NCBI RefSeq assembly: GCF_900111025.1 | Contig: NZ_FOFN01000001.1 | Coordinates: 1,364,001-1,428,000 of the forward strand | Direction: 5' to 3' | DNA length: 64,000 nucleotides | DNA from: Hyunsoonleella jejuensis | Lineage (GTDB): Bacteria; Bacteroidota; Bacteroidia; Flavobacteriales; Flavobacteriaceae | Part shown: positions 26,275 to 33,679 of the stretch, in pieces | How the letters are laid out: every line of letters starts with the position of its first letter | Position numbering within the stretch: position 1 is the first letter of the stretch | The notes under the pieces: model-generated | Told to the model about the DNA's origin: nothing | Databases searched by the model: none | What the model saw: only the letters and a program-made list of their open reading frames with translations | Position numbers and translations under genes: made by a program

Positions 26275-27309
26275 ATGAATCCTATTGTACGCCTTTTTAG
26301 ATCTAGAATTTACACAGCATTGATGCTCTTGGTATTTATTATGCTGGTTGGTGTTTTTGGCTACCGTTTTATCTCAGATTATTCTTGGGTTGATGCTCTG
26401 TATATGACGGTTATTACCATGACAACGGTTGGTTTTAGCGAAGTAGTACCTTTAGACGACCAATCTAAAATATTCACTATATTCTTGATTTTGGCAAGTG
26501 TAATTATCGTAGGTTATGCATTATCAATAATAACAGAATATATTTTAAGTAAAAATGATATTGAAGAATTAAAACACAAAAAAATGCAAAAGAAAATAGA
26601 TGGTTTTAATAATCATGTAGTTATTTGCGGTTACGGGAGAAATGGCAAACAAGCTGCTAGAAAGCTGCAAGCGCACAATAAATCGTTTGTAGTGATTGAG
26701 AGAAATAAAGAAGTTGAAGAACGTTTAAAACATGACGGCGTGCCTTACGTTATCGGTAATGCTAATGAAGATGAAACGTTGCTTTTAGCAGGGGTAGATA
26801 GAGCTTCTAGTTTTATATCGGCTCTTCCTAGCGATGCCGATAATTTGTTTGTAGTACTTTCAACTAGGCAATTAAACAGTAAAATAAATATTATTAGCAG
26901 AGCGTCTCAAGAGTCGTCGTACGAAAAGTTAAAATTTGCCGGTGCCAATAATGTGATTTTGCCAGATATGATTGGAGGAGACCATATGGCATCCTTAGTA
27001 GTTGTTCCTGGTTTAATGGAATTTATTGATAATCTTTCTATTGTAGGGGACTCTAATATCAATATTGAAGAAGTAGCCGTAGAAAAACTGTTTAATGGCA
27101 ACATAAAGAAAGCTAGAACCATAAAAGATTTAGATTTAAGGAAGAAAACAGGATGTACCGTTATAGGGTATAAAGATGAAAACGGAGAATATACAGTAAA
27201 CCCGGAAGCAGAATTACACCTTGCGCCAAATTCAAAGATAATTGTATTAGGGCGACCAGAGCAAATAGAAGAACTTAATTCTGAATACGATATTGAGTTC
27301 GAAGAATAA
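26275..27309 (+). CDS. Potassium channel with RCK (TrkA-N/TrkA-C) domains
   Basis: The 344-residue protein has two transmembrane helices (about 12-32 and 65-90) around a pore loop, with TMTTVGFSEV as the selectivity-filter region (about 49-57). An RCK-N domain follows (NNHVVICGYGRNGKQAARKL, the NAD-binding glycine motif, near 110-135) with IGNANEDETLLLAGVDRA, then an RCK-C domain (about 240-340). Layout and length match MthK/Kch-like two-helix K+ channels. The filter reads TVGFS rather than the usual TVGYG. Confidence 0.92.
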   Translation: MNPIVRLFRSRIYTALMLLVFIMLVGVFGYRFISDYSWVDALYMTVITMTTVGFSEVVPLDDQSKIFTIFLILASVIIVGYALSIITEYILSKNDIEELKHKKMQKKIDGFNNHVVICGYGRNGKQAARKLQAHNKSFVVIERNKEVEERLKHDGVPYVIGNANEDETLLLAGVDRASSFISALPSDADNLFVVLSTRQLNSKINIISRASQESSYEKLKFAGANNVILPDMIGGDHMASLVVVPGLMEFIDNLSIVGDSNINIEEVAVEKLFNGNIKKARTIKDLDLRKKTGCTVIGYKDENGEYTVNPEAELHLAPNSKIIVLGRPEQIEELNSEYDIEFEE

Positions 27310-27408
27310 CTACATTTAGCGTAATATGTTTTAAAAAACGATTTTTTTTTAGCATCTTGCTGACTTCTTATATTTATTTTTCAATAAAACTAATTAATTA
27401 AAGCACTT

Positions 27409-29109
27409 ATGAAGAAGTACCTTCTTTCAATATTCACTACGATTGTGCCATTTTTTATGTTTGCTCAAGAATCGGGCAACAAGGGCATAGATCAACAAAT
27501 AGATGAAGCGTTTAAACCTGTTTCTGATTTTTTCTCGAATATTATCTTTTTTACTATAGGCGGTGTACCATTTGTTTTAATATTATTGGTATTCAGTGCG
27601 GCTTTTTTTACGCTATATTTTAAATTTCCGAATATTAGACATTTCTGGACAGCCATTAATGTAGTTAGAGGCAAATATGAAGATATTGAAAAGCATGGAG
27701 CAAAAGTGCTTTATGGAGAAGAAGGTATAGCACAGGGTGTAGATCTTAACACAGTAGATGATATTGAAGAACACATAGAGAATATAGAAAGTATTCATAG
27801 CGATCTAGAAATAGATGGGGATATAAAGGACACTATAAGAGATGAAAGTTCTGATGGCGAGGTTTCTCACTTTCAGGCATTGGCCACTGCGGTATCTGGA
27901 ACGGTTGGCAACGGAAATATTGCTGGAGTTGCCTTAGCTATCGCTCTTGGAGGGCCAGGTGCTACTTTTTGGATGGTTGTTTGTGGGCTTTTAGGTATGT
28001 CCACTAAGTTCGTAGAATGTACCTTAGGTGTTCATTACAGGGATGTAGGAGCCGACGGTACAGTTTATGGTGGTCCTATGTATTACCTTACCAAGGGGCT
28101 CAAGGAAAAAGGGCTAAAGACTTTGGGTAAAATTGCAGCAATTTTATTCGCTATTTTTTGCGTTGGTGGTTCTTTTGGAGGTGGAAATGCTGCACAGTCC
28201 AACCAAGCAACTATTGTAGTTAAGGAGCTTTTAGGGCTAGAAAGTACTATGGCAGGAACTGTAATTGGATTAGTAATAGCCTTAATTGTAGGTATTATTA
28301 TTATCGGGGGTATTAAGAGAATCGCATCGGTTACGGAAAAGATTGTACCGTTTATGGCACTTATGTATATTTTATGTTGTCTTTATATTATTTTTGGAAA
28401 TTTCAGTTTAATCGATGATGCTATTGGATTAATTGTTAGTGAAGCTTTCAATCCGAAAGCTATTGGCGTAGGAGGGTTCATCGGTGTGTTATTGGTAGGA
28501 TTTAAAAGAGCTGCTTTTTCTAACGAGGCTGGTGCAGGTTCAGCTTCTATTGCCCACTCAGCGGTGAAAACAAAATACTCTGCTTCTGAAGGATTGGTAG
28601 CGCTACTAGAGCCATTTATAGACACAGTAGTAATATGTACCATGACGGCTTTAGTGATTATCATATTTAATTTTGGAGGTTATTTTCAATATGGCGGTGA
28701 TGGCTTAGGCGCTGTATTAATTGATGGAGTTGCTTATGAAGGTGCAGGAATTACAGCCAAGGCTTTCGCAGAATATATACCTTTCTCTGATGTGTTTCTT
28801 ACAATTGCAGTATTTTTATTTGCCATTTCTACTATGATATCATGGAGCTATTACGGATTGCAATCTTGGAAGTTCCTTTTTGGTAGAGGAAAAAGAGCAG
28901 ACCTTGTTTATAAAGTATTGTTTTTAACGTTCGTAGTTGTTGGGGCAGCCGCAAGTATGAAATCTATTTGGGATTTTTCCGATGCCATGATTTTTGCAAT
29001 GGTATTTCCTAATATGGTAGGTCTGTACTTGTTAACACCAGTAGTTAGAAAGCAGTTAAAACGTTATACCGATGCTATAAAGCTTAAGAGAGAGGCTCTT
29101 CAAGATTAA
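27409..29109 (+). CDS. Alanine/glycine:cation symporter (AGCS family)
   Basis: The 566-residue inner-membrane protein has AGCS signatures GTVGNGNIAGVALAIALGGPGATFW, shown here in the two parts GTVGNGNIAGVA and GGPGATFWMVV, plus DGTVYGGPMYYL and AFSNEAGAGSASIAHSA. About eleven hydrophobic segments are visible. The family imports alanine or glycine with Na+ or H+. Two oddities are a signal-peptide-like start (IFTTIVPFFMFAQ) and an acidic insertion of about 55 residues near 90-145 (VDLNTVDDIEEHIENIES). A terminator for it lies inside the next gene. Confidence 0.93.
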   Translation: MKKYLLSIFTTIVPFFMFAQESGNKGIDQQIDEAFKPVSDFFSNIIFFTIGGVPFVLILLVFSAAFFTLYFKFPNIRHFWTAINVVRGKYEDIEKHGAKVLYGEEGIAQGVDLNTVDDIEEHIENIESIHSDLEIDGDIKDTIRDESSDGEVSHFQALATAVSGTVGNGNIAGVALAIALGGPGATFWMVVCGLLGMSTKFVECTLGVHYRDVGADGTVYGGPMYYLTKGLKEKGLKTLGKIAAILFAIFCVGGSFGGGNAAQSNQATIVVKELLGLESTMAGTVIGLVIALIVGIIIIGGIKRIASVTEKIVPFMALMYILCCLYIIFGNFSLIDDAIGLIVSEAFNPKAIGVGGFIGVLLVGFKRAAFSNEAGAGSASIAHSAVKTKYSASEGLVALLEPFIDTVVICTMTALVIIIFNFGGYFQYGGDGLGAVLIDGVAYEGAGITAKAFAEYIPFSDVFLTIAVFLFAISTMISWSYYGLQSWKFLFGRGKRADLVYKVLFLTFVVVGAAASMKSIWDFSDAMIFAMVFPNMVGLYLLTPVVRKQLKRYTDAIKLKREALQD

Positions 29110-29116
29110 ATAAAAA

Positions 29117-29995
29117 ATGAACAATTTTAAATCCCATTTTGTATTCACTAAAGAACAACGAAATGGGATTTTTTTATTATTATTAATTATCGTTGTGCTG
29201 CAGTGCATATACTTTTTTGTGGACTTTTCTTCTGGTGATGTTGTTGCTGATGAGACTGAACTAAAAATATATAAAGCTGAAATTGATTCTCTAAGGCGAG
29301 CCAAAATCGAAGACAATAAACCTAAAATATATCCTTTCAATCCAAATTATATTACCGATTATAAAGGTTCAGCATTAGGAATGAGCAATGAGGAAATTGA
29401 CCGTTTATTAGCTTTTCGCAAACAAAATAAATGGATAAATTCTATAAAACAATTTCAAGAAGTCACGAAAGTTTCAGATAGTTTATTGGCTGAAATATCA
29501 CCATATTTTAAATTTCCGGAATGGGTATCAAACCCTGAACAGCAAAAAGTAAATACAGATTCATATAATAATAGGGCTAAAACCTTTGCTCAAAAAAAGG
29601 ATTTAAACAAAGCTACAGCAATAGAGCTACAGCGCGTTAATGGTGTTGGAAAGACACTGTCAGAGCGTATTACAATCTATAGAGATAAATTTAACGGTGG
29701 TTTTATTGCCGATGTGCAATTAGAAGAAGTTTATGGGTTATCACCAGAAGTCATTTCAAAAATAACAGAACAATTCACGGTAAAAACACCAAGAAAAATT
29801 TCAAAGATTAACTTGAATACGGCTTCGGCAGACGATTTAGTCAGTATTCAACATATAGATTACGAAATTGCCTATAATATAATAGAATACCGCAACCTAA
29901 ACGAGAGGTTTAAAGCTTTAGATGAATTATCAAAAGTAAAAGACTTTCCCACAAACAAATTAGAGATAATTAAATTATCTTTGCAAATTCAATAA
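29117..29995 (+). CDS. ComEA-like helix-hairpin-helix protein
   Basis: The 292-residue protein has one N-terminal membrane helix (NGIFLLLLIIVVLQCIYFFV, about 16-35), a linker, then helix-hairpin-helix motifs: DLNKATAIELQRVNGVGKTL (about 162-181) and KINLNTASADDLVSIQHID (about 233-251). A further hairpin-like repeat lies before them (DRLLAFRKQNKWINSIKQF). The fold binds DNA non-specifically in ComEA; an envelope-anchored DNA-binding or uptake role is plausible. It starts 7 nt after the symporter gene, and the first 20 codons carry a terminator-like hairpin. Confidence 0.88.
   Translation: MNNFKSHFVFTKEQRNGIFLLLLIIVVLQCIYFFVDFSSGDVVADETELKIYKAEIDSLRRAKIEDNKPKIYPFNPNYITDYKGSALGMSNEEIDRLLAFRKQNKWINSIKQFQEVTKVSDSLLAEISPYFKFPEWVSNPEQQKVNTDSYNNRAKTFAQKKDLNKATAIELQRVNGVGKTLSERITIYRDKFNGGFIADVQLEEVYGLSPEVISKITEQFTVKTPRKISKINLNTASADDLVSIQHIDYEIAYNIIEYRNLNERFKALDELSKVKDFPTNKLEIIKLSLQIQ
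29129..29177 (+). terminator. Terminator-like hairpin inside the start of the next gene
   Basis: AAATCCCATTT at 29129-29139 pairs with AAATGGGATTT at 29161-29171, followed by a run of seven or more T. It lies within codons 5-20 of the helix-hairpin-helix gene. Most symporter transcripts may end here, so the downstream gene would be expressed by read-through or when ribosomes cover the hairpin. Confidence 0.7.
29976..29983 (+). promoter_or_regulatory. Possible -7 element for the acyl-CoA dehydrogenase gene
   Basis: TATCTTTG lies inside the last codons of the preceding gene, giving a leader of about 80 nt. The leader contains a 15-codon ORF at 29996-30043 (MSALKFPILTNQAEF) that could be a leader peptide or chance. 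Confidence 0.45.
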
Positions 29996-30065
29996 ATGAG
30001 TGCATTAAAATTTCCTATCCTAACAAACCAAGCAGAGTTTTAATGTTTATCAAAAAATTGCATGT

Positions 30066-31235
30066 ATGACGAGTATGTATTTTACTGAAGAGCATCATCT
30101 CTTTAGAAAAAGTTTACAAGATTTTCTTAGAAAAGAGGTAGTGCCTCACATTGATGATTGGGAAAAATCTGGAGAAATAGATAAAGCTGTTTGGTTAAAG
30201 TTCGGTGAAATGGGGTTCTTCGGTATTAATTATCCAGAAGCTTACGGCGGATTAGATTTAGATTTATTCTACACTGTAATTTTACTGGAAGAACTTCAAA
30301 AAATTAATTCTGGTGGATTTGCTGCAGCCGTTTGGGCGCATGTATACTTGGCTATGACGCATTTAAATGCCGAGGGTGACGAAGCTATAAAGCAAAAGTA
30401 TCTTGCGCCAAGTGTAACAGGAGAAAAAATTGGCTGTTTGTGTATTACAGAACCTTTTGGAGGGAGTGACGTTGCTGGAATGCGCACCGCAGCTGTAAAA
30501 AAAGGCGATACATATGTTATAAACGGGTCTAAAACATTTATTACTAATGGTGTATACAGTGACTATTTAATAGTAGCTGCCAAAACAACACCAGAATTAG
30601 GAAATAAAGGAATTAGTCTGTTTCTTGTAGATAGAGATACTATAGGTTTATCTGCAACAAAGCTTGATAAATTAGGTTGGAATGCTTCAGATACAGGTGA
30701 AATTGCGTTTGATGAAGTCACTATTCCTGCCAGTAATTTAATGGGCGAGGAAAACAAAGGGTTCGCTTACATTATGCAACATTTTGCTTTGGAGCGTTTA
30801 ATTATGGGTATTAATGCACATGCACGGGCAGAATATGCTTTAGAGTATGCCATGCAATATATGAGCGAGCGTACTGCATTTGGTAAAACTATAGATAAGT
30901 TTCAAGCCTTAAGGCACAAGATAGCCGATTTGTATGCGGATATGGAAATTAACAAAATGTACAACTACTCTGTAGCAAATGCATTAGATAAAGGTGAGTA
31001 CGTCGTAAAAGAGGCGACGATTTCTAAATTGAGATCTACTAAAATGGCTGACGAGGTCATTTATCAGTGCTTGCAATTTTTAGGTGGTTATGGCTATATG
31101 GAAGAATATCCGATGGCAAGATTATTTAGAGATAGCAGATTGGGGCCAATTGGCGGTGGAACTTCAGAAATTCTTCGAGAAATTATCGCTAAAATCATAA
31201 TTGATAAAAAGGAATATCGACCAGCTACCAAATAG
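30066..31235 (+). CDS. Acyl-CoA dehydrogenase
   Basis: The 389-residue flavoenzyme oxidises acyl-CoA to enoyl-CoA. It has the N-terminal helical domain (FTEEHHLFRKSLQDFLRKEV), the mid-domain FAD motif CITEPFGGSDVAGMRTAA with YVINGSKTFITNG, and the C-terminal domain (TAFGKTIDKFQALRHKIADL, QFLGGYGYMEEYPMARL, GPIGGGTSEILREIIAK). The length fits short- to medium-chain or branched-chain acyl-CoA dehydrogenases; the exact substrate is unclear. It stands alone between the helix-hairpin-helix gene and rpsU. Confidence 0.95.
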   Translation: MTSMYFTEEHHLFRKSLQDFLRKEVVPHIDDWEKSGEIDKAVWLKFGEMGFFGINYPEAYGGLDLDLFYTVILLEELQKINSGGFAAAVWAHVYLAMTHLNAEGDEAIKQKYLAPSVTGEKIGCLCITEPFGGSDVAGMRTAAVKKGDTYVINGSKTFITNGVYSDYLIVAAKTTPELGNKGISLFLVDRDTIGLSATKLDKLGWNASDTGEIAFDEVTIPASNLMGEENKGFAYIMQHFALERLIMGINAHARAEYALEYAMQYMSERTAFGKTIDKFQALRHKIADLYADMEINKMYNYSVANALDKGEYVVKEATISKLRSTKMADEVIYQCLQFLGGYGYMEEYPMARLFRDSRLGPIGGGTSEILREIIAKIIIDKKEYRPATK

Positions 31236-31291
31236 TTTTTACTTTTCCAAAAAAAATAAAAGTTGTTAATTGTAAAATCTAAATTACTTTT

Positions 31292-31299
31292 TATATTTG
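31292..31299 (+). promoter_or_regulatory. -7 promoter element for rpsU
   Basis: TATATTTG is a perfect TAnnTTTG element, with TTG-containing sequence about 20 nt upstream as a likely -33 region. The predicted leader is about 34 nt and contains the Shine-Dalgarno. Confidence 0.75.
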
Positions 31300-31319
31300 C
31301 ATCCGAAAAATTTTAAAAG

Positions 31320-31328
31320 AGAGGAGGT
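31320..31328 (+). promoter_or_regulatory. Strong Shine-Dalgarno of rpsU
   Basis: AGAGGAGGT ends 8 nt before the rpsU ATG and gives a seven-base match (AGGAGGT) to the 16S rRNA 3' end. Such a site is rare in this phylum, where bS21 and neighbours hide the anti-SD. A short GGTTAAGACC sequence just downstream could fold back on it. This fits translational autoregulation by bS21. Confidence 0.85.
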
Positions 31329-31336
31329 TAAGACCT

Positions 31337-31531
31337 ATGTTGATAGTTCCAATAAAAGAAGGAGAAAATATAGATAGAGCTTTAAAGCGTTACAAAAGAA
31401 AGTTCGATAGAACTGGAAGAAAGCGCGCTTTACAAACAAGAAAGCAATATACAAAGCCTTCTGTGGCGCGCAGAGCGCAAATTCAAAAAGCGCAGTACAT
31501 TCAAAAACTTAGAGACGCTGAAGACGTTTAA
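31337..31531 (+). CDS. rpsU: 30S ribosomal protein bS21
   Basis: The 64-residue, very basic protein has VPIKEGENIDRALKRYKRKF at the start and RALQTRKQYTKPS in the middle, typical of Bacteroidota bS21. In Flavobacterium ribosomes bS21 helps mask the anti-Shine-Dalgarno of 16S rRNA. It is a single-gene unit with its own promoter and a strong terminator, and it carries an exceptional Shine-Dalgarno. Confidence 0.98.
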   Translation: MLIVPIKEGENIDRALKRYKRKFDRTGRKRALQTRKQYTKPSVARRAQIQKAQYIQKLRDAEDV

Positions 31532-31553
31532 GCTGCTCCAATAAATAAACTAT

Positions 31554-31581
31554 AATCCCGCTATATGCGGGATTTTTTTTT
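31554..31581 (+). terminator. Intrinsic terminator of rpsU
   Basis: AATCCCGC / GCGGGATT with a TATAT loop is followed by a run of eight or more T, 22 nt after the stop. Confidence 0.92.
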
Positions 31582-31645
31582 GCCTTACTTTAATCACCGA
31601 TAAAACAAATAAATTGTATATTCCACTTAAAACTTTTAATAAAAA

Positions 31646-32536
31646 ATGACTTTCAGTGCTTTTACAGATTATTTGCTTTTAGAGAAAAACTATTCTAAGC
31701 TTACGGTAAAGGCATACCAGTCTGATTTAGACGCGTTTCAAAATTTTATAGCAACAGAATATCATTCGAAAGCAATAAAAAAGGTTAACTATTCTCAAAT
31801 ACGAAGTTGGATTGTTAGTTTAGTAGAAGCAGGTATAACCAACAGAAGTATTAACCGTAAAATATCATCTTTAAATACCTATTATAAATTCCTATTAAAA
31901 GTAGGAGACATTAAACAAAACCCATTAGCCAAACACAAGGCATTAAAAACCAGTAAAAAAGTTCAAATACCATTTTCAGAACAAGAAATTAAAACGGTTT
32001 TGGGTGATTTTAATTTTGATAATTCTTTTGAAGGTCTGCGTGATAAACTTATTATAGAATTATTTTATTCAACAGGTATCCGCCGCATTGAACTCGTAGA
32101 GCTAAAACTGTCAAGCATTGATATTAACAATAAGACTATTAAAGTTCTCGGAAAAAGAAATAAGGAACGCATTGTGCCGTTGTTAAATTCAGTAAGGAGC
32201 ACTCTAAAGCGTTATTTGAAAGAGCGTGCTGGTTTAGCAGTAATCAAAGACACAGGTCATCTCATTATAACGAAAAAAGGCGTTAAAATATATGAAACAC
32301 TTGTTTACAGAATTATAAATGATTATTTTAGTCAGGCTTCTTCGAAGGTAAAAAAGAGTCCGCATATATTAAGACATTCCTTTGCGACACATTTGCTAAA
32401 TCAAGGAGCAGATTTAAATGCTGTTAAAGAGCTTCTTGGTCATACAAGTTTGGCAGCTACACAGGTTTATACACATAATAGTATAGCCGAACTTAAAAAA
32501 GTACATTTAAAAGCACATCCCAGAAGTAAAAAATGA
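31646..32536 (+). CDS. XerC/XerD-type tyrosine recombinase
   Basis: The 296-residue protein has an N-terminal SAM-like core-binding domain (about 1-85: FTDYLLLEKNYSKLTVKAYQ) and a catalytic domain with the full set Arg146 (TGIRRIEL), Lys170, His240-Arg243 (HILRHSFATHLL), His266 (LGHTSLAATQ) and Tyr275. Length and lack of extra domains fit the housekeeping Xer proteins that resolve chromosome dimers at dif. The context between rpsU and hpf is conserved, so it is not a phage integrase. XerC versus XerD cannot be decided here. Confidence 0.93.
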   Translation: MTFSAFTDYLLLEKNYSKLTVKAYQSDLDAFQNFIATEYHSKAIKKVNYSQIRSWIVSLVEAGITNRSINRKISSLNTYYKFLLKVGDIKQNPLAKHKALKTSKKVQIPFSEQEIKTVLGDFNFDNSFEGLRDKLIIELFYSTGIRRIELVELKLSSIDINNKTIKVLGKRNKERIVPLLNSVRSTLKRYLKERAGLAVIKDTGHLIITKKGVKIYETLVYRIINDYFSQASSKVKKSPHILRHSFATHLLNQGADLNAVKELLGHTSLAATQVYTHNSIAELKKVHLKAHPRSKK

Positions 32537-32650
32537 TGCTTTTAAATTTTTGTCTAACCGAAAATAGTTAAGTTATGATAAATGCTTTTCATTGTATCTT
32601 ATTAATGTAAGTAGCAAATTCATTATTTCTATTTTAAAATCTTAAACCAT

Positions 32651-32953
32651 ATGAAAGTAAACACACAATCCATTAATTTTAATGCAGATAGAAAACTTAT
32701 TGATTTTATTCAAAGACGTATGGATAAATTAGATATGTATTATGATAAGGTTATAAAATCTGATGTATATTTAAAGGTTGAAAACACGAGTGATAAAGAA
32801 AATAAGATTTTTGAAGCTAGGGTAAGTGTTCCTGGAGATAGTTTTATTGTGAAAAAACAATGTAAAAGCTTTGAAGAAGGTGCAGATAGTGCAGTTGCAT
32901 CCTTAGAAAGGCAGTTAAAAAAGCGCAAGGAGAAATTAAGAGCACATTCCTAA
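32651..32953 (+). CDS. hpf: Ribosome hibernation-promoting factor HPF (short form)
   Basis: The 100-residue protein of the RaiA/HPF family has KVNTQSINFNADRKLIDFIQ at the start, DVYLKVENTSDKENKIFEAR in the middle and a C-terminal helix LERQLKKRKEKLRAHS. It binds the 30S decoding centre in stationary phase. It lacks the C-terminal dimerisation domain of long HPF. It lies upstream of the tRNA-tuf operon, which has its own promoter. Confidence 0.95.
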   Translation: MKVNTQSINFNADRKLIDFIQRRMDKLDMYYDKVIKSDVYLKVENTSDKENKIFEARVSVPGDSFIVKKQCKSFEEGADSAVASLERQLKKRKEKLRAHS

Positions 32954-32995
32954 TAAATTTTTTGAAAAAATGTTTTGAATAATTAAAAATATCTA

Positions 32996-33003
32996 TACAT
33001 TTG
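32996..33003 (+). promoter_or_regulatory. -7 promoter element for the tRNA-tuf operon
   Basis: TACATTTG matches TAnnTTTG, with TTTTGAAAA-type sequences about 20-30 nt upstream as possible -33 signals. Transcription should start near 33007, just where the following hairpin begins. Confidence 0.75.
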
Positions 33004-33005
33004 CA

Positions 33006-33032
33006 GTCCGTTAGAAATAGCGGGCTTTTTTT
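33006..33032 (+). terminator. Start-proximal terminator-like hairpin ahead of the tRNA operon
   Basis: GTCCGTTA pairs with TAGCGGGC across a GAAA tetraloop and is followed by seven T residues. The stem begins within a few bases of the predicted start of transcription. It is either an attenuator producing a tiny RNA or a hairpin used to process the tRNA precursor. Confidence 0.6.
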
Positions 33033-33053
33033 ATGTGGAAAAATGTAAAAAAC

Positions 33054-33127
33054 GCCGATATAGCTCAGCTGGCTAGAGCAGCTGATTTGTAATCAGCAGG
33101 TCGTGGGTTCGAGTCCCTCTATCGGCT
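33054..33127 (+). tRNA. tRNA-Thr (anticodon TGT)
   Basis: The acceptor stem GCCGATA / TATCGGC, D-arm, anticodon loop TTTGTAA and T-arm (GTGGGTTCGAGTCCCTC) form a full cloverleaf. CCA is not encoded. It is the first of the four tRNAs ahead of tuf. Confidence 0.97.
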
Positions 33128-33174
33128 CAAAAAAAAGCAAAGAATTTAGTTCTTTAAAATATTGAAAATTAATT

Positions 33175-33257
33175 GGGAAGATACTCAAGCGGCCAACGAG
33201 GACAGACTGTAAATCTGTTGGTTTTCACCTTCGCAGGTTCGAATCCTGCTCTTCCCA
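33175..33257 (+). tRNA. tRNA-Tyr (anticodon GTA)
   Basis: The acceptor stem is GGGAAGA / TCTTCCC and the anticodon loop CTGTAAA. The long variable arm makes it class II with 83 nt, as expected for bacterial tRNA-Tyr. CCA is not encoded. Confidence 0.97.
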
Positions 33258-33320
33258 CTTAAAATTTTATCATAAAGTCGTCAAAAGTTCGCTTTTGTAA
33301 GGCTTTTTTATAAAATTTTA

Positions 33321-33340
33321 TGTTCGGGGTACCCCGAACA
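33321..33340. repeat. Perfect 20-bp palindrome in the tRNA-Tyr/tRNA-Gly spacer
   Basis: TGTTCGGGGTACCCCGAACA is a perfect palindrome, directly followed by an imperfect one (GGATCATCGAGC...CGAGATAATCC) of a type seen as dispersed repeats in Bacteroidota. In the transcript they would form stable hairpins between the two tRNAs, possible processing signals or inserted repeat units. Confidence 0.8.
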
Positions 33341-33402
33341 GGATCATCGAGCATAGCGAGATAATCCTAAAATAAAACCAAGCAAACTAAAGTTTGCAAA
33401 AC

Positions 33403-33475
33403 GCGGGAGTAGCTCAGTTGGTAGAGCGTCAGCCTTCCAAGCTGAATGTCGCCGGTTCGAACCCGGTCTCCCGCT
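33403..33475 (+). tRNA. tRNA-Gly (anticodon TCC)
   Basis: The acceptor stem is GCGGGAG / CTCCCGC and the anticodon loop CTTCCAA. The length of 73 nt and the T-arm GCCGGTTCGAACCCGGT are standard. CCA is not encoded. Confidence 0.97.
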
Positions 33476-33547
33476 CGAAAAACCATTTACGAGTTACGAT
33501 GTACGAGTGCAAATCGTGAATCAGAAATCGGCAATCGTAAATGAATT

Positions 33548-33619
33548 GCCGACGTAGCTCAGGGGTAGAGCGTTTCCTTGGTAAGGAAGAGGCCACGGGT
33601 TCAAATCCCGTCGTTGGCT
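33548..33619 (+). tRNA. tRNA-Thr (anticodon GGT)
   Basis: The acceptor stem is GCCGACG / CGTTGGC (one wobble pair) and the anticodon loop TTGGTAA. The length is 72 nt. It precedes tuf by 60 nt, the order also known from Escherichia coli tufB operons. Confidence 0.97.
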
Positions 33620-33679
33620 CAAAAATTAAATAGAGTACACTAATATTATTATATAACTAAGATTTAAATTATTTAAAAC

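Noticed and set aside
29996-30043. 15-codon ORF before the acyl-CoA dehydrogenase gene as a gene
   Set aside because: It starts right after the preceding stop, but there is no evidence of conservation; kept only as a possible leader ORF.
31646-32536. Phage or element integrase marking a genomic island
   Set aside because: Its size, catalytic set and position between rpsU and hpf fit the housekeeping Xer recombinase.
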